A stretch of DNA of 64,000 nucleotides from Lysobacterales bacterium (GTDB taxonomy: Bacteria > Pseudomonadota > Gammaproteobacteria > Xanthomonadales > Rhodanobacteraceae), in the NCBI GenBank assembly GCA_017305055.1, contig JAFKMZ010000010.1, positions 78,102-142,101 on the forward strand. The letters are read 5' to 3'. This document shows, one piece after another, positions 8,565-16,022 of the stretch. Every line of letters begins with the position of its first letter. Within the stretch, counting starts at the first letter, position 1. The notes below the pieces were generated by a model. That model did not search any database. It had not been told where the DNA came from and saw only the letters and a list, made by a program, of their open reading frames with translations. The position numbers and the translations under genes are program-made.

Positions 8565-9512
8565 CTAAGCGCTTCGGCAGTCATTCTCCGCGCGCCAGCC
8601 GCTGCGCCTGAGGAAATCGGCGGCATTGGCGTTGTCCACCCGCAGGATGGCCTGGATCGCGTGCTGCTTGTCGCTAGCCTGATCGTAATAGGCGCGAACG
8701 ATGCGATAGCCCACCCAGTAGCCGAGGTCGCCGGGCTGTTCGGGCGTACCGGGACCGTTGTACAGCCACCCGGACGTATCGGTACCCGTGGCCTGGGCCT
8801 GGAACCGGCTTTCGATCGCACAACGCCCATCGCGCGTCCACCGTTTCAGGTGGCTGTTGGTGACTTCGCCCGAGGTCAGCTCGCCGATGAACTCGGCGCC
8901 ACCCTCCACCAGGGACTGGAACAACAACGTCGCCTTGGTCGGTGGCTCCGCCTGCGCCGCGGGCTGCTGCACATGCACGTATTCATGCGCGATCAGGTGC
9001 ACCAGGCGCTCGACGACATCGGGGTCCAGCCAGTCGGCCCGGCAGATGACCTCCAGGCCAATGGTGACACCAGCGGCTGTGGTGGTTCCCCCGGTGTTGT
9101 TGCGTCCGACGACGATGGTGACCGGTGGAAACTTCGCGTCCGGGTCGAGTTCCGCCAACCGGGTGAACACTGGGCCCAGGCGCTCACGCACCGCCGGCAG
9201 CGCCTGCACGCACCGTCGGGCGCCAGCGTAATCCTGTGGCGACTTGGTGATGGCCATTGCCAATTTCTGCGCGGAGCCGATGCGTGCGGTCACGAACTGC
9301 TGCAGGCCCGTCGATCCAGGATCGAGATACCCCACCTGCAAGGCGTCGGCCGTCGGCTTGCCGTGGGCCCGGTCGTAAACGGCATAAAAGCGGGTGACAT
9401 CATCGATGCGTACTGCCGGCAGCGGCGAGGCAGTCGCCGCTGCCGGCACTGGCGTAGCCTGATGGGCACTGCCGAGCATGGCAAGCAACAATCCGGTAGC
9501 AGCTGAGAGCAT
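8565..9512 (-). CDS. Secreted zincin-like protein (DUF2268-like)
   Basis: Predicted exported protein of 315 residues, probably a zinc-dependent hydrolase of uncertain class. Seen: a short hydrophobic N-terminus (about residues 1-18) ending in an Ala-rich region that could be a signal peptide; a metallopeptidase-type H176-E-Y-V-H180 in the context LVHLIAHEYVH; and about 25-30 residues later EGGAEFIGEL, whose glutamate could be the third zinc ligand. This layout resembles the DUF2268 / predicted Zn-dependent protease group. The basic start is weak and the true start could be slightly different. The closest neighbour, 99 bases upstream on the same strand, is the exported amidohydrolase, separated by a tandem direct repeat. 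No substrate can be inferred. Confidence 0.7.
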   Translation of the reverse strand: MLSAATGLLLAMLGSAHQATPVPAAATASPLPAVRIDDVTRFYAVYDRAHGKPTADALQVGYLDPGSTGLQQFVTARIGSAQKLAMAITKSPQDYAGARRCVQALPAVRERLGPVFTRLAELDPDAKFPPVTIVVGRNNTGGTTTAAGVTIGLEVICRADWLDPDVVERLVHLIAHEYVHVQQPAAQAEPPTKATLLFQSLVEGGAEFIGELTSGEVTNSHLKRWTRDGRCAIESRFQAQATGTDTSGWLYNGPGTPEQPGDLGYWVGYRIVRAYYDQASDKQHAIQAILRVDNANAADFLRRSGWRAENDCRSA

Positions 9513-9525
9513 CGGCAGGTCCTAA

Positions 9526-9561
9526 TGGGCTTGGGGTCAGGTCTTGGGCTTGGGGTCAGGT
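9526..9561. repeat. 17-bp tandem direct repeat
   Basis: TGGGCTTGGGGTCAGGT occurs twice, at 9526-9542 and 9545-9561, separated by two bases, in the short gap between the zincin-like gene and the amidohydrolase gene. The core GGGGTCAGGT resembles sequences I have seen flanking REP-associated transposase genes in soil bacteria. No transposase is present here. Confidence 0.75.
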
Positions 9562-9611
9562 TGAGCTGGCGCCATATCCCTGCATATCCCTTATCTCTTG
9601 ACAGGCGGGTC

Positions 9612-10946
9612 TCAAGTCCCGGTGGCTGGGGTCTGGATAAGGCCGCTCTTGACCACGAAGACGATCTTCGTCGTGTTGTGGATGTCCCGGGTGGGGTCGG
9701 CGGCGAGCACGACCAGGTCGGCACGCTTGCCGGCGGTGATCGTGCCGCGCTGCGCGGACTGGCCCATGGCTGCCGCGCCGACCGCGGTCGCGGCATGGAT
9801 CGCCTGCAGCGGCGTAAAGCCGCAGTGCTCCACCAGCGCCGCCATCTCGGCGTGCACCAGCGGCAGCGCGGTCAGGTCGACGCCCTGCCTGCCCGCCGGC
9901 AGGCCCGAGCTGTCGGTGCCGACATCGACCAGCACGCCGCTCTCGTGTGCCAGGCGGGTCACCGCGTAGCTCCACGGCATGATGCCCGCCCCGACCTTCT
10001 CCGGGTGATGCTCCGCCTCGTCGAGGAACGGCAGCAAGGTGGCATCGAGGATCGTGCCGTGCTCGCGCATGGTCTTGAGCAGCGCGACGATCTGCGGCGC
10101 ATCCGGGCGGATATGCGTGAAGTCACCCTTGGCGCGCACGCGGTAGTCAGCTGGCACGTCCGCGGCGGCCTCCCACACCAGGTACGGACTGTGCGAAAGG
10201 ACATCGACACCTGCGGCGACGGCCTCGCCCGGCCGGGTCGGGAAAATCGTCGCGTGCGCCCACACCTGCATGCCCTGGCGGTGCGCCTCGGCCGTGACCT
10301 TCGCCACCAGGTCCGGGGTCAGGTTCGCATACAGCTTGAGCGCGGTCGCGCCGGTGCCCTTGGCCTCGGCCACGGCCAGGCGCAGGTCGGTATTGGCGGT
10401 GATCGCGCGCATCCATGGCGCCGTGCCGAGCGGCACGCCGACCGTCGAACCCTGCGCGCGCACATCCTGGGCAAAGAAGGAAGGCCCGGCCATCAAGGCG
10501 ACATAGAAAATGTCCGGTGACGGTATCAGGTTGGAATTGGCCTGCCCCGCAAGATAGGCCACCAGGCGATCGTCGCCCGCCATGTCGCGGACCGCGGTGA
10601 CGCCACCGCGGACCAGCGCTTGAAGGTGGGTTGCGTAGTGCGCGATGTCAGGCTCGGCGCCGGTCAGGTGCACGTGCGAGTCGATCAGGCCGGGGACGAC
10701 AAAGCGCCCACTGAGATCCTTGATCTGGGCGCCCTTCGGTGTCGCGCGGCTGCCATCCGGATAGACGGCCGTGATGCGCTGGCCGTCCAGCGCAATGGTC
10801 ATGTTCGCCTGCGGCGGTGCCCCGGTGCCGTCGATCACGGTCGCGTGGGTCAGGAGCACGGGGGCCGGACTGGCGGCGAATCCTGGCATGGCACATATCG
10901 GCAACAACAGCAGCCAGGCGAGGCGGCACAGGCAGGTTTTCAGCAT
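9612..10946 (-). CDS. Exported amidohydrolase family protein
   Basis: Predicted periplasmic metal-dependent hydrolase of 444 residues, of the imidazolonepropionase/prolidase-like branch of the amidohydrolase superfamily. Seen: a signal peptide at about residues 1-25 (LAWLLLLPICAMPGFAA); the first metal pair H91-V-H93 in GLIDSHVHL; a likely bridging lysine in ALKLYANL (about 206-213); further histidines in VWAHAT and VLSHSPY; and the active-site aspartate in DVGTDSSG. The C-terminal GKRADLVVLAADP block is typical of the small beta-sandwich half of these enzymes. Xanthomonad relatives often hydrolyse dipeptides with C-terminal basic or proline residues, but the substrate here is open. It reads toward the zincin-like gene and may share a transcript with it. 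Confidence 0.88.
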   Translation of the reverse strand: MLKTCLCRLAWLLLLPICAMPGFAASPAPVLLTHATVIDGTGAPPQANMTIALDGQRITAVYPDGSRATPKGAQIKDLSGRFVVPGLIDSHVHLTGAEPDIAHYATHLQALVRGGVTAVRDMAGDDRLVAYLAGQANSNLIPSPDIFYVALMAGPSFFAQDVRAQGSTVGVPLGTAPWMRAITANTDLRLAVAEAKGTGATALKLYANLTPDLVAKVTAEAHRQGMQVWAHATIFPTRPGEAVAAGVDVLSHSPYLVWEAAADVPADYRVRAKGDFTHIRPDAPQIVALLKTMREHGTILDATLLPFLDEAEHHPEKVGAGIMPWSYAVTRLAHESGVLVDVGTDSSGLPAGRQGVDLTALPLVHAEMAALVEHCGFTPLQAIHAATAVGAAAMGQSAQRGTITAGKRADLVVLAADPTRDIHNTTKIVFVVKSGLIQTPATGT

Positions 10947-11163
10947 GGGGAAGCTCCGTCATCGGCGTCGCGGTGAAACGCAAGGTCACGTGCACGCTCC
11001 CATCGTCGTGCAGGCAACCCGGCGCAGGCTGCCAGCGTTGCACCACCACACCAGGGACGCAATCGGGTCGGTGTTGGCGGGTCGGTGTTCACGTCACCAC
11101 GGCGTCGTTGCCGATCATGCGCTCGTGGCATCGGTCGACGTCCACCCTGGCCGGCATCCCAGG

Positions 11164-12213
11164 TCATGCCGTCGCCGAGCCATCGTGGCTGCCGCGTGAT
11201 TTCACCATGCCGTGCTTGCGCAACAGCGCGCGCAACTGGTGATAGCTCAGGCCCAGCAGCGGTGCGGCTTCGGTCTGGTTATAGCGGGCCTCGGCCAGGG
11301 CGCGCCTGATCAGATCGACTTCCAGGATGGCGACTTGCGCTTTGATGTCGCATGGGAGAGGGATGGATTCTTCCGCCGGTGGCGCGGCGACATCGTCCGC
11401 GACAGCCTCCGCCGGAGGTCGAAAGGCGGAAGCGAAGGGATCGAAGACGATGGTGTCGACCGGCGCGGCGGCTGCGCTGCGATGCACTGAGCGCTCGACG
11501 ACGTTTTTCAGTTCACGCACATTCCCCGGCCAGGCGTAATGGATCAGCGCCATACGGGCGGACCCGGTGAAACCGGCGAAGAGTTTTCGGCCCAATTCGC
11601 GACTGATGTCGACGGCAAAATGCTCGGCCAATTGCATGATGTCTCCCGCGCGCGCGCGCAGTGGAGGCACCGTCAGCACGTCGAAGGCCAGCCGGTCGAG
11701 CAGGTCGGCACGAAACGTTCCGGCCCGCACGGCGGCCGGCAGGTCCCCGCTGGTGGCCCCGACAATGCGCACATCCACGGTCAGCGTCTCGCCGCCACCG
11801 ACGCGCTCGAACTGGCCGTACTCGACCGCACGCAGGATCTTTTCCTGCACGCGCGTCGACACGGTGGCCAGCTCGTCGAGGAACAGCGTGCCGCCGTGCG
11901 CCTGCTCGAAGCGGCCGACGTGGCGGCGGGTGGCACCAGTGAAGGCGCCCGCCTCATGGCCGAACAACTCGGTCTCAAGCAGCGCTTCGGTCAAGGTCGC
12001 GCAATTCAACTTGACCAGCGGGGCCTGCCAGCGCGGCGACAGATAATGCAGTCGTGCCGCAATCAGTTCCTTGCCGGTGCCGCGTTCGCCGATGACCAGC
12101 ACCGGCTTGTTTACGGCGGCGACACGCGAGGCATGTTCCAGCAGATCCAGGAAGGCTGGCGACTCGCCCAACATGGTTGTGGTTGGCGCTTCCGATGACA
12201 GCGTATCCGGCAT
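11164..12213 (-). CDS. pspF: PspF, sigma-54 enhancer-binding activator of the phage-shock operon
   Basis: AAA+ activator of sigma-54 RNA polymerase, 349 residues, without a receiver domain, as expected for PspF. Seen: Walker A GERGTGKE (42-49), the sigma-54 contact loop GAFTGA (89-94), Walker B TLFLDE (109-114), the WPGNVRELKN segment, and a C-terminal Fis-type helix-turn-helix (NQTEAAPLLGLSYHQLRALLRKHG). It is divergent from pspA with the sigma-54 promoter in between. In the known system PspA binds and silences PspF until envelope stress releases it. An A/P-rich linker (about residues 270-300) separates the two domains. Confidence 0.93.
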   Translation of the reverse strand: MPDTLSSEAPTTTMLGESPAFLDLLEHASRVAAVNKPVLVIGERGTGKELIAARLHYLSPRWQAPLVKLNCATLTEALLETELFGHEAGAFTGATRRHVGRFEQAHGGTLFLDELATVSTRVQEKILRAVEYGQFERVGGGETLTVDVRIVGATSGDLPAAVRAGTFRADLLDRLAFDVLTVPPLRARAGDIMQLAEHFAVDISRELGRKLFAGFTGSARMALIHYAWPGNVRELKNVVERSVHRSAAAAPVDTIVFDPFASAFRPPAEAVADDVAAPPAEESIPLPCDIKAQVAILEVDLIRRALAEARYNQTEAAPLLGLSYHQLRALLRKHGMVKSRGSHDGSATA

Positions 12214-12363
12214 GGGGCATCACGATGAGGATCGGGGTCGGGATGGGTGTACTGCTTGGCAAAAGCCATTGTCACTTAATATTCGCCATTTTAACCATAT
12301 ATAAGTCAAACAATCCATCATGAAGCATGACCACTGCCGGACATTCATGCATAACTTTATATT

Positions 12364-12376
12364 TATCAATATGTTG
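12364..12376 (+). promoter_or_regulatory. IHF binding site upstream of pspA
   Basis: TATCAATATGTTG matches the IHF consensus WATCAANNNNTTR at every position and lies in an unusually AT-rich stretch (about 12260-12390). It sits about 17 bases before the sigma-54 -24 element, the position used in the E. coli psp promoter to bend DNA between enhancer and polymerase. Confidence 0.75.
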
Positions 12377-12392
12377 CACATCATCAGCCATT

Positions 12393-12408
12393 TGGCACGA
12401 CCCCTGCT
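12393..12408 (+). promoter_or_regulatory. Sigma-54 promoter of the psp operon
   Basis: TGGCACGACCCCTGCT gives the invariant GG and GC dinucleotides with the required 10 bases between them (consensus TGGCACG-N4-TTGCW). Transcription should begin near 12418-12420, about 30 bases before the pspA ATG. The gene for its activator, pspF, is divergent and adjacent. I could not place the PspF enhancer sites with confidence; 12290-12350 is the likely region. Confidence 0.88.
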
Positions 12409-12448
12409 CTAAAGACCCTGCGGTCCTTCACTTCACGAGGTGAGCAAC

Positions 12449-13129
12449 ATGGGCGTTTTTTCGAGAATGAGCGACATCATCAACTCCAACATCAACGCGA
12501 TGCTGGACAAGGCTGAAGAACCGGAGAAGGTGGTACGGCTGATCATCCAGGAGATGGAGGACACCCTGGTGGAAGTCCGCTCCGCCGCGGCACGCGGAAT
12601 TGCCGACCGCAAGGAACTGGAGCGACGCATCATCTACGCGCAGCGCGAGGCCGACGAGTGGCAGCGTCGGGCCGAACTGGCCATCACCAAGGGACGGGAC
12701 GACCTGGCCAAGGCGGCTCTTGCCGAAAAAAAGCGCATGGACGACGCGCAGGACTTGCTCAAGGAGCAGTCCACGGAGGTCGAACTGGGCCTGGCCAAAC
12801 TCAACGACGACATTGCCGCGCTGCAAGACAAGCTGGCCGATGCCAAGCACCGCCAGAAGGCACTCGAGACCCGTCAGCACACGGCGAGCAACCGCCTGAA
12901 GGCACGCAGCCGGACCCACGACGAGCGGATCAACAATGCCCTGGGCCGGTTCGAGCACTACGAGCGCAAGCTGGAGCACATGGAAGGCAAGGTCGAAGCC
13001 TACGACCTGGGCAAGCAGCACGATCTCGACCGCGAGTTCGCGGACCTGGAAACCAATGACCACGTCGAGGCCGAACTGGCTGCACTGAAAGCACGCATGA
13101 GCCCGGGAAAGCCTGCCAACGCGGAGTAA
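12449..13129 (+). CDS. pspA: Phage shock protein A
   Basis: Membrane-associated ESCRT-III-like coiled-coil protein, 226 residues, that silences PspF at rest and protects the inner membrane under stress. Seen: the family opening MGVFSRMSDIINSNINAML; continuous charged helices over about residues 25-185; and a C-terminal segment with L-E-H-M-E-G-K-V followed by H-D-L-D-R-E-F-A-D-L. The ATG at 12449 was chosen over the in-frame GTG at 12440 because it gives the conserved MG(I/V)FSR start and has an ACGAGGTGAG ribosome site 5-10 bases upstream. First gene of a five-gene operon: pspB follows after 6 bases. The C-terminal tail is echoed in two later genes (see findings). Confidence 0.95.
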   Translation: MGVFSRMSDIINSNINAMLDKAEEPEKVVRLIIQEMEDTLVEVRSAAARGIADRKELERRIIYAQREADEWQRRAELAITKGRDDLAKAALAEKKRMDDAQDLLKEQSTEVELGLAKLNDDIAALQDKLADAKHRQKALETRQHTASNRLKARSRTHDERINNALGRFEHYERKLEHMEGKVEAYDLGKQHDLDREFADLETNDHVEAELAALKARMSPGKPANAE

Positions 13130-13135
13130 GGCGCC

Positions 13136-13357
13136 ATGGACTTTACGGCCATTTTCGCACTCTTCTGCATCTTCGTCGCTCCGCTGTGGCTGATCATGCA
13201 CTACACGACGCAGCGCCGGCGCGCGCAGGGCCTGACGCGCGAGGACGAACAGATGCTTGCTGATTTGTGGCGTATCGCCAACCGGATGGAAGAACGCGTG
13301 AAGACGCTGGAAACCATTCTGGATACACAGACACCCACCTGGAGGGACAAGGCATGA
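13136..13357 (+). CDS. pspB: Phage shock protein B
   Basis: Small inner-membrane protein of 73 residues: one transmembrane helix at about residues 4-22 (FTAIFALFCIFVAPLWLIMHY) followed by a basic patch and an amphipathic coiled-coil (LADLWRIANRMEERVKTLETIL), exactly the PspB layout. With PspC it senses membrane damage and draws PspA away from PspF. Its stop overlaps the next start (ATGA). The C-terminus is short and ends in TPTWRDKA. Confidence 0.93.
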   Translation: MDFTAIFALFCIFVAPLWLIMHYTTQRRRAQGLTREDEQMLADLWRIANRMEERVKTLETILDTQTPTWRDKA

Positions 13358-13626
13358 ACCGTTCGTGGAACGAATACCGGCAACGCCGGCTGTATCGCGA
13401 TCCGGAACACGGTGTGATCCTAGGTGTATGCGCGGGCATCGCCGAACGTTTCGCCTGGCCGGTGTGGCTGACACGGGTCGCAACCCTGGCACTGGCCTGG
13501 TACTTCCCGGTGTCGGTGGCTGTGGCCTATATCGTGGCTGCGCTGATCATGCCCGAGCGCCCGCTGCGCTATTGTGGCGACGGCGATGAACGCAGCTTCT
13601 GGCAATCACGCCGGCACCGGAGCTGA
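13354..13626 (+). CDS. PspC-domain protein (short paralogue)
   Basis: Membrane protein of 90 residues consisting of little more than a PspC domain: RLYRDPEHGVILGVCAGIAE at about 10-29, then two hydrophobic segments (about 33-66). It is clearly a paralogue of the longer PspC immediately downstream, sharing R-x-Y-R-D-P-x-H-G, G-V-C-A-G-x-A and V-A-Y-x-V at matching spacing. It lacks the C-terminal coiled tail of that protein and ends in a basic SRRHRS. The start overlaps the pspB stop by four bases, so translation is coupled. Having two PspC-domain genes side by side differs from the E. coli operon. This copy may be a structural partner or a second sensor (inference). Confidence 0.85.
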   Translation: MNRSWNEYRQRRLYRDPEHGVILGVCAGIAERFAWPVWLTRVATLALAWYFPVSVAVAYIVAALIMPERPLRYCGDGDERSFWQSRRHRS

Positions 13627-13629
13627 GTC

Positions 13630-14022
13630 ATGAGAGACGACGGAACCTGGCGCGCGCAGCGCTTTTACCGCGACCCGCAGCACGGCAAGCTCATGGGCGT
13701 ATGCGCCGGCGTAGCCGATTATTTCGGCTGGAACGTCACCGTCGTCCGCGTCCTGGCGATCATTGCGCTGCTCTGGTTCAACGCACTCACGCTGGTCGCA
13801 TACCTCGTCCTCGGCTTCATGCTTCCAACCAAGCCGGACACGCCCTACACCTGGGATGCCGACGAGGAATACTGGCGCAGCGTCAGGCGCTCGGCGGGCG
13901 GAACCTTCCGCGACGTGCGCCACCGCTTTCGCGAGCTGGACATGAAGTTGCAGCACATGGAAGGCTACGTCACGTCGAGTCGATACGATCTTGATCGCCA
14001 ATTCCGCGATCTGGAACACTAG
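13630..14022 (+). CDS. pspC: Phage shock protein C
   Basis: Inner-membrane stress sensor of 130 residues. Seen: PspC domain RFYRDPQHGKLMGVCAGVAD (about 11-30), two hydrophobic helices (about 36-68), then a cytoplasmic helical tail ending in LQHMEGYVTSSRYDLDRQF plus RDLEH. The tail's M-E-x-Y-V-T-S block is, from memory, shared with E. coli PspC and is thought to contact PspA. Three bases separate it from the shorter PspC-domain gene, and 9 bases from the next small gene. Length is close to that of E. coli PspC (about 119). Confidence 0.9.
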   Translation: MRDDGTWRAQRFYRDPQHGKLMGVCAGVADYFGWNVTVVRVLAIIALLWFNALTLVAYLVLGFMLPTKPDTPYTWDADEEYWRSVRRSAGGTFRDVRHRFRELDMKLQHMEGYVTSSRYDLDRQFRDLEH

Positions 14023-14031
14023 GAATCAACG

Positions 14032-14244
14032 ATGGAACACGGTCAAATCTTTGTCCTGAGCATCATCATCATCGTCTTCGGGGGGCGAATCATCCGGGAC
14101 CACCTGCGCCTGAAGCACATGGAGCCACGCGAAAACCCGCATTACCAGACCCGCATCGATGAGCTGGAGCAACGCGTGCGCACCCTCGAGCGCATCGTCA
14201 CCGACAAGGGCTACGACCTCAAACGGGAATTCGACAAGCTGTGA
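14032..14244 (+). CDS. Small single-pass membrane protein of the psp operon
   Basis: Protein of 70 residues, last gene of the psp operon. One transmembrane helix (about residues 5-19, IFVLSIIIIVFGGRII) is followed by a PspB-like charged helix (HYQTRIDELEQRVRTLERIV) and a tail Y-D-L-K-R-E-F-D-K-L that matches the ends of PspA and PspC from this operon. By layout it looks like a second PspB-type protein; I do not recognise an established name for it. An AGGAA precedes the ATG by 6 bases. Its place and shared tail suggest that it joins the PspBC-PspA complex (inference). About 90 non-coding bases separate it from the convergent GMC gene. Confidence 0.8.
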   Translation: MEHGQIFVLSIIIIVFGGRIIRDHLRLKHMEPRENPHYQTRIDELEQRVRTLERIVTDKGYDLKREFDKL

Positions 14245-14336
14245 ATCAAGGCGGCGCGGAACCTGCGGCATCTCCACGAAGCCAATGACGTGCTGCGGTC
14301 ATCCACGCCGTCACGTTCCGGGAACACCGCCCAGAC

Positions 14337-16022
14337 TCAGGCGACAACCCCTCGCGGCTCGGTGATGCGGTCGGCGAAGCGGTCGGCCAGCGCCGCTATG
14401 GTCAGCGACGGGTTGGTACCTACCGGGCCGGGCATGATCGAGCCGTCCGCGACGTAGAAGCCGGGATAGCCGAAAACCTCGCCGTATTCGTTGACCACGC
14501 CCTCGTCCGCGTTGCGGCCCATCGGCGCGCCGCCCAACCCGTGCACGGTGATGATGCGGCGGCCGAGATGCCAGGTGGGATTGCTCTGGAATGAGCCGCC
14601 CCAGGCCTCCTCGGTGATCGCACGCATGGTGTCGGTCAGCCGGGTGAAGAATGGCGACGACCGCTTGATGCTCCAGTCGCTGGAGAGCAGTCCATCCTCC
14701 AGGCTGAGGTTGCCGTCGGGCACGTCGCGCCCCATGCCCAGCAAGGGAATGGATGAGGCAGACAGGTTGCCCGTACCGAGCAGGTTGGCGATGTCCGCAC
14801 TCAGGTTGGTGGTGGTGTTGATGCCGAATGCCGAAAGCAGGCGGCGCCAGGCCAGGCGCTGGGCGCGCCCGAGCGTCGCGGCGAAGCCGGCGGTCTCCAC
14901 CAGCCAGGACATGAAGGCGGGGTAGCCCGCATCCTCGATGTAGAAGCCGCGGCCACTGCCACCGTCCAGCGCGTCTGGCATGTGCAGCGAGCTGGTGATG
15001 ACCGGGCCATAGTTGCCGTCGAGCGCCCACGGCTGCTTGCCGTTCGCGGTCTGCTTCGAGCAGCGCAAGGCGAAGGTGAGCAGGTCGCCGTTGCTGCAGA
15101 AATGCGAGCCCAGCGTCCGGCTGAGACCCGGGAACTGCGCCCGGTTGCTCAGCAGGAGATAGGTGCTGCCGAACGTGCCTGCCGACAGGATCAGGCGGTT
15201 CGCCGAGATCGTGGTCAGTGGCGCATCCGCGTGTGCCGGCTCCCCGGGCACGTGCTGGCGGTACGAGATCAGATAACCACCGCCGGCGCGCGGCGCGAAG
15301 GTCTTCACTTCGGCCAAGGTGCGCAGGTCGGCCCCGGCGCGCTTGGCCGCCGACAGGTAGTTGTAGTCCAGGGTGTTCTTGCTGCCATAGTTGCAGCCGA
15401 CGTCGCATTCGCCGCACAGCCGGCAGGTGCTGCGGGTACGGTCGTGCAGGTTGCGGTGGGCCTCGACGATCGGCTCGCCCGGCACCGGTTCGGCGCCATC
15501 GTTGGCGAAGGTCACCGCCAGCGGCGGCAGCATCCACTCCAGGCCCAGCTTCTCGCCGGCCATGCGCATCGCCTTGGTCTTCTCGGTCTGGTCGTACGGC
15601 GCCTTGGCGAACGGATAGCGCTGCGCATTCATCATGCGCTCCACCCGGTCGTAGTGCGGATCGAGTTCGGCGCGGGTCACCGGCCAATACTCGTGGCCCG
15701 GCACGCCAGGCTGCTCGCGCACGAACCACTTCTCGTCCTTGCGCAGCAGCACGTTCGCGTAGATCAGCGAGCCGCCGCCCAGGCCGCTGGAGATGAGCGC
15801 GTCGATGTGCTTGAACGACCATACGTCGAACAGGCCGAACATGCCCGCGCCAGGATCCCAGAAGTTCGCGTGCATGGCCTTGGGCGTGCGCGCGAACGAG
15901 CCCGGCGGGTAGGCCTTGCCGCGCTCCAGCAGACATACGCTCTGCCCGGCCTCGGCCAACCGGTACGCCGACACCGAGCCGCCGAATCCCGAGCCCACCA
16001 CTACTGCGTCGAAGTGTTCCAT
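14337..16022 (-). CDS. GMC family oxidoreductase (cholesterol-oxidase-like)
   Basis: FAD-dependent alcohol dehydrogenase/oxidase of 561 residues. Seen: dinucleotide-binding VVVGSGFGGSVSAYRLAEAG (7-26) with the distal acidic residue in LLERG; the GLGGGSLIYANVLLR block (about 81-94) typical of cholesterol oxidase-like GMC proteins; and a C-terminal HGLGGAPMG / VGTNPSLTIAALADR that holds the usual active-site histidine and second FAD contact. Unexpectedly it has C200-x2-C203-x2-C206-x3-C210, the spacing of a [4Fe-4S] ferredoxin site. No signal peptide is obvious. It is the last gene of the six-gene operon starting at 22584 and its start lies inside the 3' end of the metallophosphoesterase gene. 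Substrates of relatives are sterols and long-chain or polycyclic alcohols. Confidence 0.88.
   Translation of the reverse strand: MEHFDAVVVGSGFGGSVSAYRLAEAGQSVCLLERGKAYPPGSFARTPKAMHANFWDPGAGMFGLFDVWSFKHIDALISSGLGGGSLIYANVLLRKDEKWFVREQPGVPGHEYWPVTRAELDPHYDRVERMMNAQRYPFAKAPYDQTEKTKAMRMAGEKLGLEWMLPPLAVTFANDGAEPVPGEPIVEAHRNLHDRTRSTCRLCGECDVGCNYGSKNTLDYNYLSAAKRAGADLRTLAEVKTFAPRAGGGYLISYRQHVPGEPAHADAPLTTISANRLILSAGTFGSTYLLLSNRAQFPGLSRTLGSHFCSNGDLLTFALRCSKQTANGKQPWALDGNYGPVITSSLHMPDALDGGSGRGFYIEDAGYPAFMSWLVETAGFAATLGRAQRLAWRRLLSAFGINTTTNLSADIANLLGTGNLSASSIPLLGMGRDVPDGNLSLEDGLLSSDWSIKRSSPFFTRLTDTMRAITEEAWGGSFQSNPTWHLGRRIITVHGLGGAPMGRNADEGVVNEYGEVFGYPGFYVADGSIMPGPVGTNPSLTIAALADRFADRITEPRGVVA

Noticed and set aside
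12440-12448. A GTG start for pspA.
   Set aside because: The ATG at 12449 begins the conserved MG(I/V)FSR sequence and has the better ribosome site.
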